A stretch of 64,000 nucleotides of DNA from Litorivicinus lipolyticus (GCF_009650135.1 NZ_CP045871.1:1798001-1862000), one strand, 5' to 3'. Counted from the stretch's first letter, positions 1 to 9,973 are shown. The notes: generated by a model from the sequence alone, not told the origin. Translations and numbers: made by a program.

Positions 1-379
1 GCAGCGCCTCAAACGCGCTCATGCGAGTCATCAGCCAACGCGTGGCCAAAAAAGGTGCCACGGCCACCCGAACCGAGGTGCGCCGAGTCAGCGCCATCAT
101 TTCGGTGGTCGCCAAATCAATCGCACGCAACCCATCCATCGCCTTTTCAGCAAAGCGGGCCCCATGCGGCGTCAGCTGAATTTCACGGATACCGCGTTTA
201 AATAGCTCCACGCCGAGGTACTCCTCGAGCGCTTTGACCTGGTGGCTGATAGCCGACGGTGTCACGTTGAGCCATTCCGCCGAGGCTTTGAAGCTGCCTA
301 AGCGGGCGCTCTCGACGAACGCGCGGACGGCTTTAAGGGAGATCCCTTGAACCCTACCGCGTGAGATAAATTCACTCAT
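1..379 (-). CDS. LysR-family transcriptional regulator (N-terminal part)
   Basis: This is the first 126 residues of a LysR-type regulator; the rest runs off the left edge of the window. The N-terminal winged helix-turn-helix spans about residues 13-72 (LKAVRAFVESARLGSFKASA, then TPSAISHQVKALEEYLG, then LFKRG). It is followed by the linker helix and the start of the effector-binding domain (RVAVAPFLATRWL). The sequence is closest in style to GcvA/AmpR-like members. The start is the ATG at 379. It lies downstream of, and in the same direction as, the two binding-protein-like genes at 575-2049, so it could control or be co-transcribed with them. The ligand and targets cannot be told from the sequence. 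Confidence 0.88.
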   Translation of the reverse strand, partial: MSEFISRGRVQGISLKAVRAFVESARLGSFKASAEWLNVTPSAISHQVKALEEYLGVELFKRGIREIQLTPHGARFAEKAMDGLRAIDLATTEMMALTRRTSVRVAVAPFLATRWLMTRMSAFEAL

Positions 380-399
380 GGTTCAATTTTTATCCTTTG

Positions 400-561
400 C
401 CGAACAGTCTGGGAATGATCATCATTACCCCATCGAAGCGGACCACCTGCTTCAACCAGTTTCAGTGATGTTAGTGCTTTAAGCCGCTTACATTACACCC
501 AGTTTCCAGACGCCTCAACTTTGGAAGTTTTCGTTGCCCGCCACGTTGCGGGCATTTTTTT
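400..561 (+). ncRNA. Possible small transcript ending at an orphan terminator
   Basis: The 195-bp gap between the LysR start (379) and the gene ending at 575 has no credible ORF. It does carry a good rho-independent terminator in the plus orientation although no plus-strand gene precedes it. A short plus-strand RNA is the simplest explanation. No convincing -35/-10 pair was found, so the 5' end given here is only a guess. Confidence 0.2.
535..561 (+). terminator. Rho-independent terminator, plus orientation
   Basis: The stem GCCCGC...GCGGGC closes a short loop and is followed by a run of T residues on the plus strand. On the minus strand the hairpin is preceded by A residues and not followed by T residues, so it does not serve the minus-strand genes around it. 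Confidence 0.6.
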
Positions 562-574
562 GCCTGAATTTTTC

Positions 575-1333
575 TCAGAAGGTGCCGGAATCGGCCGCCA
601 ATTCGCCCATCGACTCGTAGGCCGCAAAGTCCATTTCAATAAAAGGCCGCAACGGAAAGCCCGCAGCTTTTGACTCCGTCAGATTGGCTTGAATCTGGAC
701 AATTTGAGTCTCGCTGACCGCCTGTGTCACAAACAACACCGGTGGCGGGGTCTGCAATGATGGACCAACCGCCTCCAACGCTATGCCAAACCGGTCGGCG
801 TAGGCATTGACAAAAAACGGTGCAGTCACACAACCCTGTGCATACCCGGCAACCACACCACGGATGCAAGCGGTGTGACTGACAGCAGCCTGCAAACGGG
901 CCAGGCCCAAAACAGATTGATTCAACACCGCCGGCGCCATAGCCGCCGCCGTCGTCGATCAGGGCGGCGTAAACATCAGCCCATCATGTGCGATGTCGGT
1001 ACCGACATCCCGGAAAAGCTGGATCGAAAAATTGGCGCGGTAGCGCATGATGGATCGCCACCCCGCATCCACCAGGGCATGAAAAAAGATCGGCGGAAAC
1101 TCCGCGATCACTGGTGCCTCCGGGTGGCGCGCTAGGATAGCCGCAACATCAGTGAACGGCACCAGGCGGCTGGCGACCGGCGCGCGAACGATTTGTGACA
1201 GCCGTTCAGCCGCGGTCAGGGCGCTCTCGGCTGCGACCGGGCGAGATTCGTAAGCGACTTCCCAGTATTCAAGCGCCGACGCCGGTGACGCAATCAACCA
1301 AAGGCCGGCCAACAGGCCCGTATAACGCACCAT
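575..1333 (-). pseudogene. Periplasmic phosphonate-binding-like protein, interrupted by in-frame TGA
   Basis: This is a paralogue of the gene directly upstream (1333-2049). An N-terminal part (959-1333, with an apparent signal peptide ending ASPASA) and a C-terminal part (575-940) lie in the same frame. They are separated only by a TGA at 959-961, codon 125. The two halves align with the intact neighbour through shared blocks such as FPPIFFHALVDAGW versus LPPVFFAAAIEAGW, and GCVTAPFFV in both. The family resembles PhnD-type (phosphate/phosphonate/phosphite) binding proteins. The ATG overlaps the upstream stop by one base (TAATG), so it is coupled to that gene. The TGA could be a true nonsense mutation or a sequencing error; translation could restart at the ATG at 940, but that piece lacks a signal peptide. 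Confidence 0.75.
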
Positions 1334-2049
1334 TACTTGGCTGACAACAAAGACGCGACGGCATCGTATCGGTTCCGACCAATCAGGTCGAAATTGACGT
1401 AGGTGAAACGACCACCCGCTTCGATGGTTGAGGCGGTCACCGCCGCTCGCTGAGCAGTCGTAACCGTTGCATTGGCAAACAGCACGGGGGGTGGCAAGGG
1501 GTACAGCTCACCCACCAAATTCAAGGTAATGCCGAATCGGTCCAGATACTGCTTGACGAAAAACGGTGCGGTCACACAGCCATCGACACGTGCGGTAATC
1601 ACCGCACGGATACAGCTGGTGTGATCTCGCAGGGGCAAACGCTCGTCCACCTCATCTGGGTACACCGCCTGACTCAGTCGCGCCGCCAAAGATTCCGCAG
1701 GCGGAGTCCCAAGGCGCTCAACGGGACCTTCCTCGAGCTGGTAAAGGCCCAGCGCAATGTCGGGCTGGTACCCCATCAGCGGCGCCCAGCCAGCTTCGAT
1801 CGCGGCGGCAAAAAACACCGGTGGCAAGGTCACCAACGCGGGGTCGCGTGTCTCGGTTAATAGGTCGGCGACCTGGGCGAAGCTGACTAACCGGATTCCG
1901 ACCTCGGTGCCGAGGCGCTCACCGAGCTGGTCGGATACCGCAATCACCTGGCGCGATACCACTTGGTCGGTCTGGTTTTTGACCTGAATCAGCTCTACGG
2001 CCGACGCGGGCAGTATTAGATACGCAAGTGCAAAAACAAGATTTTTCAC
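1333..2049 (-). CDS. Periplasmic substrate-binding protein, PhnD-like
   Basis: This is a 238-residue exported protein. It has a signal peptide (VKNLVFALAYLILPASA) and a single domain resembling the phosphate/phosphonate/phosphite-binding PhnD family (PPVFFAAAIEAGW; CIRAV...GCVTAPFFVKQYLDRFG). The GTG at 2049 is chosen because it starts directly at the signal peptide. The longer frame back to 2124 would run through the terminator of mdh. No ABC permease or ATPase gene is nearby, so this may be an orphan binding or sensing protein and not part of a complete transporter. It heads a two-gene unit with a broken paralogue and, further down, a LysR regulator. Ligand unknown. Confidence 0.7.
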   Translation of the reverse strand: MKNLVFALAYLILPASAVELIQVKNQTDQVVSRQVIAVSDQLGERLGTEVGIRLVSFAQVADLLTETRDPALVTLPPVFFAAAIEAGWAPLMGYQPDIALGLYQLEEGPVERLGTPPAESLAARLSQAVYPDEVDERLPLRDHTSCIRAVITARVDGCVTAPFFVKQYLDRFGITLNLVGELYPLPPPVLFANATVTTAQRAAVTASTIEAGGRFTYVNFDLIGRNRYDAVASLLSAK

Positions 2050-2122
2050 CCAGCGACTGTAGCCGATCCCGCGGGCTGGCGAAATGTTTCTTAGGGAACT
2101 GCGGGCCGGTCCGCAAGCAGCC

Positions 2123-2158
2123 AAAAAAAACCCCGCGGCACATTGCTGTGGCGGGGTT
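2123..2158 (-). terminator. Terminator of mdh
   Basis: Read on the minus strand, AACCCCGC CACA ... TGTG CCGCGGGGTT forms a strong stem followed by a run of eight T residues. It lies 18 bp after the mdh stop. Confidence 0.8.
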
Positions 2159-2175
2159 CAGAGCATCGCTGAGGA

Positions 2176-3198
2176 TTAGGCGACGGGGTGCTTAACGCCC
2201 GCTACAGCGGCCTCGGTTTCAGCCAACAGCAAGGTTTCAACCGCGGCTTTTTCCGAACGCAGTTCGTCGTCGGTGTGGGTCATCAGACCCCGGCTGAATT
2301 CACTGATTTCAACGCCGTGAACGATTTTGTAATCGCCACCTTCACAGACCACCGGAAACGAATAGATCACACCCGGCGCGATGCCGTAGGCGCCGTCCGA
2401 AGGCACAGACATGGAAACGGTTTTGCCGTGGGTACCCAATACCCAATCGTGGATGTGGTTGATCGCAGCCTGGGCAGCGGACGCTGCCGACGAAGCACCG
2501 CGTGCGTCGATGATGGCGGCACCACGTTTAGCGACCTGCGGAATGTAGGTCCCTTCGTAGTAGTCGCGATCGATCAGGTCCAGCGCAGGTTTGCCAGCAA
2601 CGGTGCAACCGTGCAGGTCGGGGTACTGAGTCGGGCTGTGGTTGCCCCAAACAATAGCGCCCTCAACGTCCGACGCTTGTGCGCCGACCTTGTCCGCCAA
2701 GATGCCGACCGCACGGTTATGGTCCAACCGTGTCATCGCGGTAAACTGGCGCGGGTCCAAATCAGGCGCGTTACGCGCGGCGATCAGGGCGTTAGTGTTA
2801 GCCGGGTTACCGACGACCAACACCTTGACGCCTTTGGCGGCGTTGTCGTTCAACGCTTTGCCCTGACGGCTAAAGATCTGGGCGTTGCCCATCAACAAGT
2901 CCGCACGCTCCATGCCCGGTCCACGGGGCTTGGCGCCGATCAAGAACGCGATGTCCGCATCTTTGAAGCCGTCTTCGGGGTTGTCGGCGGTCTGAATGCC
3001 AGCCACCAAGGGGTATGCACAGTCGATCAATTCCATGACCACGCCTTCGAGGGCGCCCATTGCCGGGGGAATTTCTACCAATTGCAAAATCACGGGCTGG
3101 TCACTACCCAACAATTCGCCGGCGGCGATTTTGAACAGGATGGTATAGCTGATGGCGCCAGCGGCACCGGTGACTGCTACGCGAACAGGTTGCTTCAT
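2176..3198 (-). CDS. mdh: Malate dehydrogenase
   Basis: This 340-residue NAD-dependent malate dehydrogenase interconverts malate and oxaloacetate in the TCA cycle in the cytoplasm. The Rossmann motif GAAGAISY is at residues 11-18. Substrate arginines lie in KPRGPGMER (about 90-98). The catalytic Asp/His pair is in TRLDHNR (about 157-162) and WGNHSPTQ (His187). It belongs to the longer type of MDH found in many Beta- and Gammaproteobacteria and not to the E. coli 312-residue type. The ATG at 3198 has a strong Shine-Dalgarno (AGGAGAGACGC before the ATG); the longer upstream frame has no such support. It is monocistronic and ends at its own terminator. Confidence 0.97.
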   Translation of the reverse strand: MKQPVRVAVTGAAGAISYTILFKIAAGELLGSDQPVILQLVEIPPAMGALEGVVMELIDCAYPLVAGIQTADNPEDGFKDADIAFLIGAKPRGPGMERADLLMGNAQIFSRQGKALNDNAAKGVKVLVVGNPANTNALIAARNAPDLDPRQFTAMTRLDHNRAVGILADKVGAQASDVEGAIVWGNHSPTQYPDLHGCTVAGKPALDLIDRDYYEGTYIPQVAKRGAAIIDARGASSAASAAQAAINHIHDWVLGTHGKTVSMSVPSDGAYGIAPGVIYSFPVVCEGGDYKIVHGVEISEFSRGLMTHTDDELRSEKAAVETLLLAETEAAVAGVKHPVA

Positions 3199-3327
3199 GC
3201 GTCTCTCCTTGGAGGCCGAACGGGTCGTTCTGCCGATCACTGATAACACCGGATACGGTGTTTGTTCGGGGCGCAGATTACCAGAGTGCGGGGCGCGGCC
3301 CAAGCCGCTGACACCCCCACATTCGTA

Positions 3328-3972
3328 TCACCTGCTGTGTTCGTTCAACCATTGACCAATGGCCGTCAACTGTTCGGGCAGCACGCTGTGCGCCATCGGC
3401 CAGGTTTGGTAACTGACGGCACACCCCAGCGCCGCGACACGGGCCTGGGTGCGCTGCCCTAATACCTCCGGCACTACCGGATCCTGCGTACCGTGGTGAA
3501 TGCTGACCGCGATCGAGTTGGCCAACGGGCTCGGTGCCGGTTGGTCCAAATTTGGACTGTAGGTCGACAGCGCCAGCACGCCGGCCATCTGGACGCCACT
3601 TTCTAACAGGTACAACGCAACCGCCCCACCCTGGCTGAAACCGGCGACAAAGATATTGGCCCGGGCGATGCCGCGCTCGACTTGCTCATCAATCAGCGCA
3701 GCAATGGCGTCGGCTGAGGCTTGAATGCCGGCGCGGTCGATTTTGCGTTCGATCTGCATCTCGTAAATGTCGTACCACGACGGCATCGCCATACCCCCGT
3801 TGACCGTGACCGGTTGGACCGGGGCATTGGGAAAAATAAAGCGCGTCGGGCAGGTCAACCCCAGCATCGGGATGACCGGTACAAAGTCGGTCGCATCGGC
3901 GCCCAAGCCATGCAGCCAAATCACAGCATGGGTGGGGTTTTCGCCGGTCTCGCGGATCAGGGTGTCTAGCAT
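3328..3972 (-). CDS. Carboxylesterase, alpha/beta hydrolase (phospholipase/carboxylesterase family)
   Basis: This 214-residue serine hydrolase is of the Pseudomonas carboxylesterase II / acyl-protein thioesterase-like type. The oxyanion-loop motif WLHGLGAD is at 19-26 and the nucleophile elbow GFSQGG puts the serine at 113. The Asp is at 164 (HGTQDPVV) and the His at 195 (MAHSV), so the full triad is present. There is no signal peptide, so it is cytoplasmic. Members hydrolyse short-chain esters or acyl groups; the natural substrate is unknown. It lies 129 bp downstream of the mdh start region on the same strand and is divergent from the acyltransferase at 4028. Confidence 0.92.
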   Translation of the reverse strand: MLDTLIRETGENPTHAVIWLHGLGADATDFVPVIPMLGLTCPTRFIFPNAPVQPVTVNGGMAMPSWYDIYEMQIERKIDRAGIQASADAIAALIDEQVERGIARANIFVAGFSQGGAVALYLLESGVQMAGVLALSTYSPNLDQPAPSPLANSIAVSIHHGTQDPVVPEVLGQRTQARVAALGCAVSYQTWPMAHSVLPEQLTAIGQWLNEHSR

Positions 3973-4027
3973 GGTGCTCCTTGGGTGTCAGTCACGTATG
4001 ATGCGGGCAAATTTTACAGGAAAACCC

Positions 4028-4897
4028 ATGCATCTGTTGTTGGGCGTTGTCAGCGCCGTCATCTTAGTGTTTTTGACCATTGCATGCGGCGGTCCCGCGG
4101 CGATTTTGGGCCTGATCAAACTGGCCTTTCCGGCCACGGGTAAGACCTTTGCGCCGGCTTTTGAATGGCTGGTAGTGTGCTGGTCGCGTGGCTTTACCGG
4201 CTGGCTGTCACTGTTCAGCCCGGCCATCACAGTTGAACGCGAAGGCCAGTTCTCGCGCACCAAAAACTACCTGATCATCGCCAACCACCAATCCTGGGTC
4301 GATATCTTCGTGCTATTAATTGGCACCAATCGAACCATCCCCAGCACGCGCTTTTTTATGAAGCGAGAATTGCTGTGGATTCCGCTGGTCGGCTTTGTCG
4401 CTTGGAGCATGGACTTCCCGGTCATGCGCCGCCACAGCCGCGAATACCTAGCCAAGCACCCGGAAAAACGCGGATCGGACCTGGCCACGGTGCGCGCCGC
4501 CTGCGCCAAATTTCAACAGATCCCGGTGTCGGTGGTGAATTTCTCGGAAGGCACCCGCTCAACCGTCCAGAAACTGGCCGCCAGCAAAAGCCAATACACA
4601 CACATACTGCCACCCAAAGCCGGCGGGGTCGCGACCGTGCTGGCTGCGGTTGGCGATCATCTGGATGCCGCCGTCGACGCCACCATTCACTACCCCGACG
4701 GCGTACCGACCTTTTGGCAGTGGATGTGCGGACGCGCCGGGCGCATGCACATTCACATGAAAACCGTTGAGCTGCCCGAAGTCGGGGCCCTCAATGACAA
4801 CGGCCAAATCAGCGCCGAATCGCGCGAGCGGGTGAAGCGTTTTCTGGAGCAACGCTGGACCGAAAAAGATCAGCGTTTAGGCGCCCCGCCGGCCTAA
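4028..4897 (+). CDS. 1-acyl-glycerol-3-phosphate acyltransferase-like (PlsC/YihG family)
   Basis: This 289-residue membrane-bound acyltransferase has an N-terminal hydrophobic helix (residues 1-30). The catalytic HX4D motif is NHQSWVD (His87, Asp92), and the substrate motif is FSEGTRS. It probably acylates a lysophospholipid on the inner membrane. The order and length match the YihG-type LPLAT group better than canonical PlsC (about 245 residues). The ATG at 4028 is preceded by AGGA at suitable spacing; an in-frame extension to 3767 would overlap the divergent esterase. It ends just before a bidirectional terminator shared with glyA. Confidence 0.88.
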   Translation: MHLLLGVVSAVILVFLTIACGGPAAILGLIKLAFPATGKTFAPAFEWLVVCWSRGFTGWLSLFSPAITVEREGQFSRTKNYLIIANHQSWVDIFVLLIGTNRTIPSTRFFMKRELLWIPLVGFVAWSMDFPVMRRHSREYLAKHPEKRGSDLATVRAACAKFQQIPVSVVNFSEGTRSTVQKLAASKSQYTHILPPKAGGVATVLAAVGDHLDAAVDATIHYPDGVPTFWQWMCGRAGRMHIHMKTVELPEVGALNDNGQISAESRERVKRFLEQRWTEKDQRLGAPPA

Positions 4898-4909
4898 AGC
4901 CTGGACAAA

Positions 4910-4937
4910 AAAAAGGCAGCCAATCGGCTGCCTTTTT
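4910..4937. terminator. Bidirectional terminator between acyltransferase gene and glyA
   Basis: AAAAAGGCAGCC, a four-base loop, then GGCTGCCTTTTT form a strong hairpin with T runs on both strands. It sits between two convergent genes. Confidence 0.88.
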
Positions 4938-4952
4938 CGTTCCCGCTCCGGA

Positions 4953-6203
4953 CTATCCGTAAACCGGGAAGCGCGCACACAAGGCCTGAACCTTGGTTGC
5001 CACGGCTGCGATTACGGCCTGGTCGTCGACCGAGTCCATGACGTCACACATCCAGCCGGCCAGCTCGGTGCATTCGGCTTCGCCAAACCCACGGGTGGTG
5101 ACCGCCGGCGTGCCGACACGAATGCCGCTGGTAACAAATGGGCTTTGCGGGTCATTCGGGACCGAGTTCTTGTTGACCGTAATGTGTGCATGCCCCAGCG
5201 CCGCGTCAGCCGCCTTGCCGGTGATGCCTTTGGCCACCAGTGACACCAACATCAGGTGGTTCTCGGTGCCGCCGCTGATGACGTCATAGCCACGCGCCAT
5301 AAACACCGCCGCCATGGCCTTGGCGTTACGCACGACCTGCTGTTGGTAAGCCTTAAATTCCGGCTCCATGGCCTCTTTGAAGGCCACTGCTTTGGCCGCA
5401 ATCACATGCATCAACGGGCCACCCTGGTTACCCGGGAATACCGCCGAATTAAGTTTCTTTTCGATGTCGGCGTTGGCACGCGCCAAGATCAAACCGCTGC
5501 GCGGCCCACGCAAAGTTTTGTGCGTCGTGGTCGTGACCACGTCCGCGTGCGGCACCGGGTTGGGGTAAACGCCCGCCGCGACCAGGCCGGCAACGTGGGC
5601 CATGTCGACCATCAGGTAAGCACCGACTTCGTCCGCTATTTCGCGAAACTTGGCAAAATCCAGAATCTGCGAGTAGGCGCTGAAACCGGCGATGATCATT
5701 TTCGGTTGATGCTCAACCGCCAACGCACGGACCTGCTCGTAATCAACAAAGCCCTTGTCATCGATGCCGTACTGCACCGCGTGATAGCTTTTGCCCGAAA
5801 AGTTAACGTGCGAGCCGTGGGTCAAGTGACCGCCCGCGTCCAAGCTCATACCCAAAATGGTATCGCCGGCATTCAACAGCGCCAAGAACACCGCCGAGTT
5901 GGCCTGTGAACCGGCGTGCGGCTGAACGTTGGCGTAATCCGCGCCAAATAACTGCTTTGCGCGTTCAATGGCCAAGGACTCGGCCACATCCACATGCTCG
6001 CAACCGCCGTAATAGCGCTTGCCCGGGTAGCCCTCGGCGTACTTGTTCGTCAGCACACTGCCCTGGGCTTCTAGCACGCGCGGGCTGGTGTAGTTTTCGC
6101 TGGCGATCAGCTCAACGTGGTCTTCCTGACGCTGGGCTTCGGCGGCCATGGAGGCGGCCAATTCAGGATCGTAGTGGGCAATCGACGAGGTTTCACGGAA
6201 CAT
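4953..6203 (-). CDS. glyA: Serine hydroxymethyltransferase
   Basis: This 416-residue PLP enzyme interconverts serine and glycine with transfer of the one-carbon unit to tetrahydrofolate. The PLP lysine is K229 in [12 protein letters not shown]. Family landmarks [10 protein letters not shown] (31-40) and [13 protein letters not shown] (55-67) are intact, and the length is typical. The ATG at 6203 is preceded by AGGAGATAGCA. It is divergent from gcvH-lipA, which fits a joint role in glycine and one-carbon metabolism. A -10-like TATACT (6243-6248) lies about 40 bp upstream. Confidence 0.98.
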   Translation of the reverse strand: MFRETSSIAHYDPELAASMAAEAQRQEDHVELIASENYTSPRVLEAQGSVLTNKYAEGYPGKRYYGGCEHVDVAESLAIERAKQLFGADYANVQPHAGSQANSAVFLALLNAGDTILGMSLDAGGHLTHGSHVNFSGKSYHAVQYGIDDKGFVDYEQVRALAVEHQPKMIIAGFSAYSQILDFAKFREIADEVGAYLMVDMAHVAGLVAAGVYPNPVPHADVVTTTTHKTLRGPRSGLILARANADIEKKLNSAVFPGNQGGPLMHVIAAKAVAFKEAMEPEFKAYQQQVVRNAKAMAAVFMARGYDVISGGTENHLMLVSLVAKGITGKAADAALGHAHITVNKNSVPNDPQSPFVTSGIRVGTPAVTTRGFGEAECTELAGWMCDVMDSVDDQAVIAAVATKVQALCARFPVYG

Positions 6204-6242
6204 TGCTATCTCCTAACGGTGCGGGCCATAAACAAGCGCCAC

Positions 6243-6248
6243 AGTATA
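6243..6248 (-). promoter_or_regulatory. Candidate -10 element of glyA
   Basis: TATACT on the minus strand lies about 40 bp before the glyA ATG, followed by GTGGC. A good -35 at 16-18 bp spacing is not evident, so this is a weak call. Confidence 0.35.
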
Positions 6249-6362
6249 CGTGTTTTTTTGCGATTGTAGGGCCACCGGATCGAATGACTTGCGCAAATGC
6301 GGCGACCACTTGAATCAGCCGCCGGCGGTGGCACACTAGCGCCAAATCCAGAGGGTATCCGC

Positions 6363-6740
6363 ATGCACGAATTACGTTTTTCCGAAGAACACCAGTGGGT
6401 TCACAACGACCACGGTGTTGCCACCGTTGGCATCAGCGAATTTGCCCAGTCCGAGTTGGGTGACATTGTTCACGTCGAGTTGCCCGAGGAGGGCAGCGAA
6501 GTCGAAGCCGGCGAACAAATTGCCACGGTCGAGTCGGTCAAAACCGCCAGCGACATCTTCGCGCCGATCAGCGGCACCATCGTCACCGTCAACCGCGAGC
6601 TGGCCGACGCACCCGAGTCGATCAACGAAGACCCCGAATCCAGCGCCTGGTTCGTCAAGATCGAAATGAGCGAGCCTGGCGAATTGGACAGCCTAATGAG
6701 TCTGGACGAATACATGGACTTCGTTGGCGACGACGACTGA
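6363..6740 (+). CDS. gcvH: Glycine cleavage system H protein
   Basis: This 125-residue lipoyl carrier shuttles the methylamine intermediate between the P and T proteins of the glycine cleavage system. The lipoylated lysine is K60 in VESVKTASDI; the N-terminal RFSEEHQWV and C-terminal LMSLDEYMDFV blocks are typical. The ATG at 6363 has GAGGG upstream; the frame open to 6297 has no support. gcvT and gcvP are not in this window. It is followed 21 bp later by lipA, whose product makes the lipoyl group it needs. Confidence 0.97.
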   Translation: MHELRFSEEHQWVHNDHGVATVGISEFAQSELGDIVHVELPEEGSEVEAGEQIATVESVKTASDIFAPISGTIVTVNRELADAPESINEDPESSAWFVKIEMSEPGELDSLMSLDEYMDFVGDDD

Positions 6741-6749
6741 CACGGGCGA

Positions 6750-6755
6750 TATACT
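6750..6755 (+). promoter_or_regulatory. TATACT hexamer directly before lipA
   Basis: A -10-like TATACT ends six bases before the lipA ATG (6762). If active, transcription would begin at or next to the start codon and give a leaderless message. The -35 region is poor. Confidence 0.25.
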
Positions 6756-6761
6756 GTGGCT

Positions 6762-7766
6762 ATGACCGAATCGAACAAAGTCGCCAGTGGCGCAAAGCAC
6801 GTCACCCCCGAGGGCATCCGGGCCATTAAAAACGGCCAAAAAGTGACTGAGGGTGCGGACGCACCGCGCGGCGACAAACCCGAATGGCTGCGCTTCCAAG
6901 CCCCGGGCGGCGAGCAATACAGCGACGTCAAAAAACTGGTCAAAAAGCACAAACTCAGTACCGTCTGCGAAGAGGCCATGTGCCCCAACATCGGCGAATG
7001 CTGGAGCGCTGGCACCGCGACCATCATGTTGATGGGCAGCGTGTGCACCCGGGCCTGTAAGTTCTGCGCGGTCGACACCGGCAACCCCAAGGGTTGGCTG
7101 GACCGTGACGAGCCGCATAACACCGCCGAGGCGGTCCGTTTAATGGGCCTGAAATACGTCGTGCTGACCAGCGTTAACCGCGACGATTTGGATGACGGTG
7201 GAGCCCGGCACTATGCCGACGCGGTCCGGGCCATCAAAACGGCCACCCCAGAAACCGCGGTCGAGGTGCTGACCCCTGATTTTCAGGGCGTCATGGCGGA
7301 CGTCGAAATTTTGGTCGATTCGGGGATCGAAGTATTCGCGCAAAACGTCGAAACGGTCGAGCGGCTGACCCATCCAGTGCGCGATCCGCGCGCCGGCTAC
7401 CAGCAGACCTTAGATGTGCTGAAACACGCCAAGGCCCACCGCCCCACCGTGCTAACCAAGACCTCAGTCATTTTGGGTCTGGGCGAAAGCGACGACGAAA
7501 TCATGCAGGTGCTCAAAGACCTGCGCGCCCACAACGTCGACATCGTGACCTTTGGCCAGTACCTGCGACCGACCAAAAACCACTTGCCGATCGCCCGTTA
7601 CGTGACCCCGGGCGAGTTCAATCAGTACCGCCAATGGGGCCTGGACATGGGCTTTTTGGAGGTCGTCAGCGGCCCCATGGTGCGTTCCAGCTACCGCGCC
7701 GAACAGGCACTGGCGAAAAACAACGCCGGCATCAACAGCGGCGCAATTCCGGTTATCAATCTGTAA
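6762..7766 (+). CDS. lipA: Lipoyl synthase
   Basis: This 334-residue radical-SAM enzyme inserts two sulfurs into protein-bound octanoyl chains to make lipoyl groups. The auxiliary [4Fe-4S] cluster cysteines are C69, C74 and C80 ([12 protein letters not shown]). The SAM cluster is CTRACKFC (C95, C99, C102). The C-terminal RSSY motif, whose serine ligates the auxiliary cluster, is present. Start choice is between GTG 6756 and ATG 6762; neither has a clear Shine-Dalgarno, and the ATG is preferred. Co-location with gcvH fits the lipoylation of GcvH and of the 2-oxoacid dehydrogenases. lipB is not in the window. Confidence 0.96.
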   Translation: MTESNKVASGAKHVTPEGIRAIKNGQKVTEGADAPRGDKPEWLRFQAPGGEQYSDVKKLVKKHKLSTVCEEAMCPNIGECWSAGTATIMLMGSVCTRACKFCAVDTGNPKGWLDRDEPHNTAEAVRLMGLKYVVLTSVNRDDLDDGGARHYADAVRAIKTATPETAVEVLTPDFQGVMADVEILVDSGIEVFAQNVETVERLTHPVRDPRAGYQQTLDVLKHAKAHRPTVLTKTSVILGLGESDDEIMQVLKDLRAHNVDIVTFGQYLRPTKNHLPIARYVTPGEFNQYRQWGLDMGFLEVVSGPMVRSSYRAEQALAKNNAGINSGAIPVINL

Positions 7767-7776
7767 ACGCCGCGCA

Positions 7777-7817
7777 TAAAAAAAGCCCCGCACCTGTGTA
7801 GGTCCGGGGCTTTTTTA
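7777..7817. terminator. Bidirectional terminator between lipA and glcB
   Basis: AAAAAAGCCCCG and CGGGGCTTTTTT flank a loop of about 14 bases, with A/T runs serving both converging genes. Confidence 0.85.
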
Positions 7818-7828
7818 TGGCCGCGGGA

Positions 7829-9973
7829 TTAGCCCTTGGCTTTCAGCTCGATCCGACGACGGTGCAGTACCGGTTCGGTGTAGCCGCTGGGCTGGGAGAC
7901 CCCTTCCATAACCAATTCCTTGGCCGCTTGGAAGGCGACCGAATCGGCGAAGTTACCCGCCATTGGAATGTACAGCGCGTCACCCGCGTTTTGCCCATCA
8001 ACCACCGCCGCCATGCGTTCCAGCGTTTCGGTGATTTCAGCTGCGCTGACAATACCGTGCAACATCCAGTTGGCCATGTGCTGGGCACTGATACGCAAGG
8101 TCGCGCGGTCTTCCATCAAACCGACGTTGTTGATGTCCGGTACTTTTGAGCAACCCACACCCTGGTCGACCCAGCGCACGACATAGCCCAGGATACCCTG
8201 CGCATTGTTGTCCAGTTCCGCTTGAATGTCCGATGCACTCCAGCCGGTGTCCGCCGCCAGCGGTATGGTCAAGATGTCGTCAACCGATGCGCGGGTACGG
8301 TTCTTTAGCTCGTTCTGGACGTCAAACACGTTGATCGCGTGGTAGTGCATCGCGTGCAGCGTCGCCGCGGTCGGCGACGGCACCCACGCGCAGTTAGCGC
8401 CGGCCAGGGGGTGTGCTTTTTTCTGTTCGATCATGGCCGCCATCAAATCCGGCATGGCCCACATGCCCTTACCAATTTGGGCACGCCCTTGCAGGCCGCA
8501 TTCCAAGCCAATATCGACGTTCCAGTTTTCGTACGCCGCAATCCAGGTGGCGCCTTTCATTTCGCCCTTGCGGATCATCGGACCGGCCTGCATCGAGGTG
8601 TGAATTTCGTCACCCGTGCGATCCAAGAACCCGGTGTTAATAAAGACCACGCGGTTAACCGCTTCATTAATACAGGCCTTGAGGTTGACCGTGGTCCGGC
8701 GTTCCTCATCCATGATGCCCATTTTAATGGTGTTGACCGGCAAGCCCAGCAGGCTTTCGACCTGACCGAAGATACGGTTAGCGAAGGCGACTTCTTTGGG
8801 CCCATGCATTTTCGGCTTAACGATGTAGACGCTGCCGGCGCGGCTGTTGGTGTCGGTGTCGCGTTTCAGGTCGTGCATCGCGCACAGCACGGTAAAGATA
8901 CCGTCCAAGATCCCTTCCGGGGCTTCGTTGCCGTCTTTGTCCAAGATCGCTTCGTTGGTCATCAGGTGGCCAACGTTCCTTACGAACAACAGGCTACGAC
9001 CGGGCAAGCTGAGCGTATCGCCATCGGCTGCGATGTATTGACGATCCGGGTTCAGGGCGCGGGTAAAGGTCTTGCCGCCTTTGCTGACCTGTTCGGTCAA
9101 ATCGCCGGCCATCAATCCCAACCAGTTTTTGTAAACCGCGACTTTGTCCTCGGCATCGACCGCTGCGATTGAATCTTCGCAGTCCATGATCGCGGTCAAC
9201 GCGCTTTCCATCAGCAGGTCTTTGACGCCGGCTTTGTCAGCGCTGCCAATTTGATCGGCACGATCAATTTGAATTTCAACGTGCAAGCCGTTGTTAACCA
9301 GCAGTACCGAGGTCGGATTAGCCGCGTCACCCAGGTAGCCTGCGAATTGAGCCGCATCGGCCAAGGCCGGAACCAGCGCCCCATCAACCACTTGATAGCC
9401 TTCAACGTCCGCATGGCTGCCGCTAGCCAGCGCAAAGTTGTCGTTTAAAAATGCCTTGGCATAGTCGATGACTTTTTGGCCACGCACCGCGTTGTATTGA
9501 CCGCCGGCAGCCGCGCCGCCTTCGTCCGAGATCGCATCGGTGCCGTACAGCGCATTGTAGAGGCTGCCCCAGCGCGCATTGGCTGCGTTCAGCGCGAAGC
9601 GCGCGTTCATAACCGGGACCACCAACTGCGGACCGGCAATGCGTGCGACTTCGGCGTCAACGTTTTCAGTCACGACGGCAACGCTTTGCGGCTCCGGCAA
9701 CAGGTAGCCGATTTCCTGCAGGAAGGCTTTGTAGCCGGCAGCGTCATGCGCCTGGCCCTGGCGTTCAATGTGGTAGCCGTCAATTTTGCCTTGCAGGTCG
9801 TCGCGCTCTGCCAACAATGCACGGTTGACCGGCGCTAACTCGTGAATCATGGCGTCGACGCCGGCCCAAAATGCGGCCTGATCCAAACCCGTGCCAGGCA
9901 AGGCTTGGTCGTTAACGAAGTTATACAGTGAGGTGGCAATTTGCAGGTTGCCGCTGGTAACGCGCTCGGTCAT
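7829..9973 (-). CDS. glcB: Malate synthase G
   Basis: This 714-residue monomeric enzyme condenses glyoxylate with acetyl-CoA to give malate (glyoxylate and glycolate metabolism). Its length fits isoform G (about 720), not isoform A (about 530). Recognisable blocks include [34 protein letters not shown] and [10 protein letters not shown], which surround the active site. The ATG at 9973 has CCGGAGTC upstream. No isocitrate lyase or glycolate oxidase genes accompany it here, so the glyoxylate source lies elsewhere. Confidence 0.96.
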   Translation of the reverse strand: MTERVTSGNLQIATSLYNFVNDQALPGTGLDQAAFWAGVDAMIHELAPVNRALLAERDDLQGKIDGYHIERQGQAHDAAGYKAFLQEIGYLLPEPQSVAVVTENVDAEVARIAGPQLVVPVMNARFALNAANARWGSLYNALYGTDAISDEGGAAAGGQYNAVRGQKVIDYAKAFLNDNFALASGSHADVEGYQVVDGALVPALADAAQFAGYLGDAANPTSVLLVNNGLHVEIQIDRADQIGSADKAGVKDLLMESALTAIMDCEDSIAAVDAEDKVAVYKNWLGLMAGDLTEQVSKGGKTFTRALNPDRQYIAADGDTLSLPGRSLLFVRNVGHLMTNEAILDKDGNEAPEGILDGIFTVLCAMHDLKRDTDTNSRAGSVYIVKPKMHGPKEVAFANRIFGQVESLLGLPVNTIKMGIMDEERRTTVNLKACINEAVNRVVFINTGFLDRTGDEIHTSMQAGPMIRKGEMKGATWIAAYENWNVDIGLECGLQGRAQIGKGMWAMPDLMAAMIEQKKAHPLAGANCAWVPSPTAATLHAMHYHAINVFDVQNELKNRTRASVDDILTIPLAADTGWSASDIQAELDNNAQGILGYVVRWVDQGVGCSKVPDINNVGLMEDRATLRISAQHMANWMLHGIVSAAEITETLERMAAVVDGQNAGDALYIPMAGNFADSVAFQAAKELVMEGVSQPSGYTEPVLHRRRIELKAKG

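Noticed and set aside
2188..3243. 351-codon frame antisense to mdh
   Set aside because: Shadow of mdh; no domain or ribosome-binding site supports it.
8339..9172. 277-codon frame antisense to glcB
   Set aside because: Shadow frame; composition mirrors malate synthase codons.
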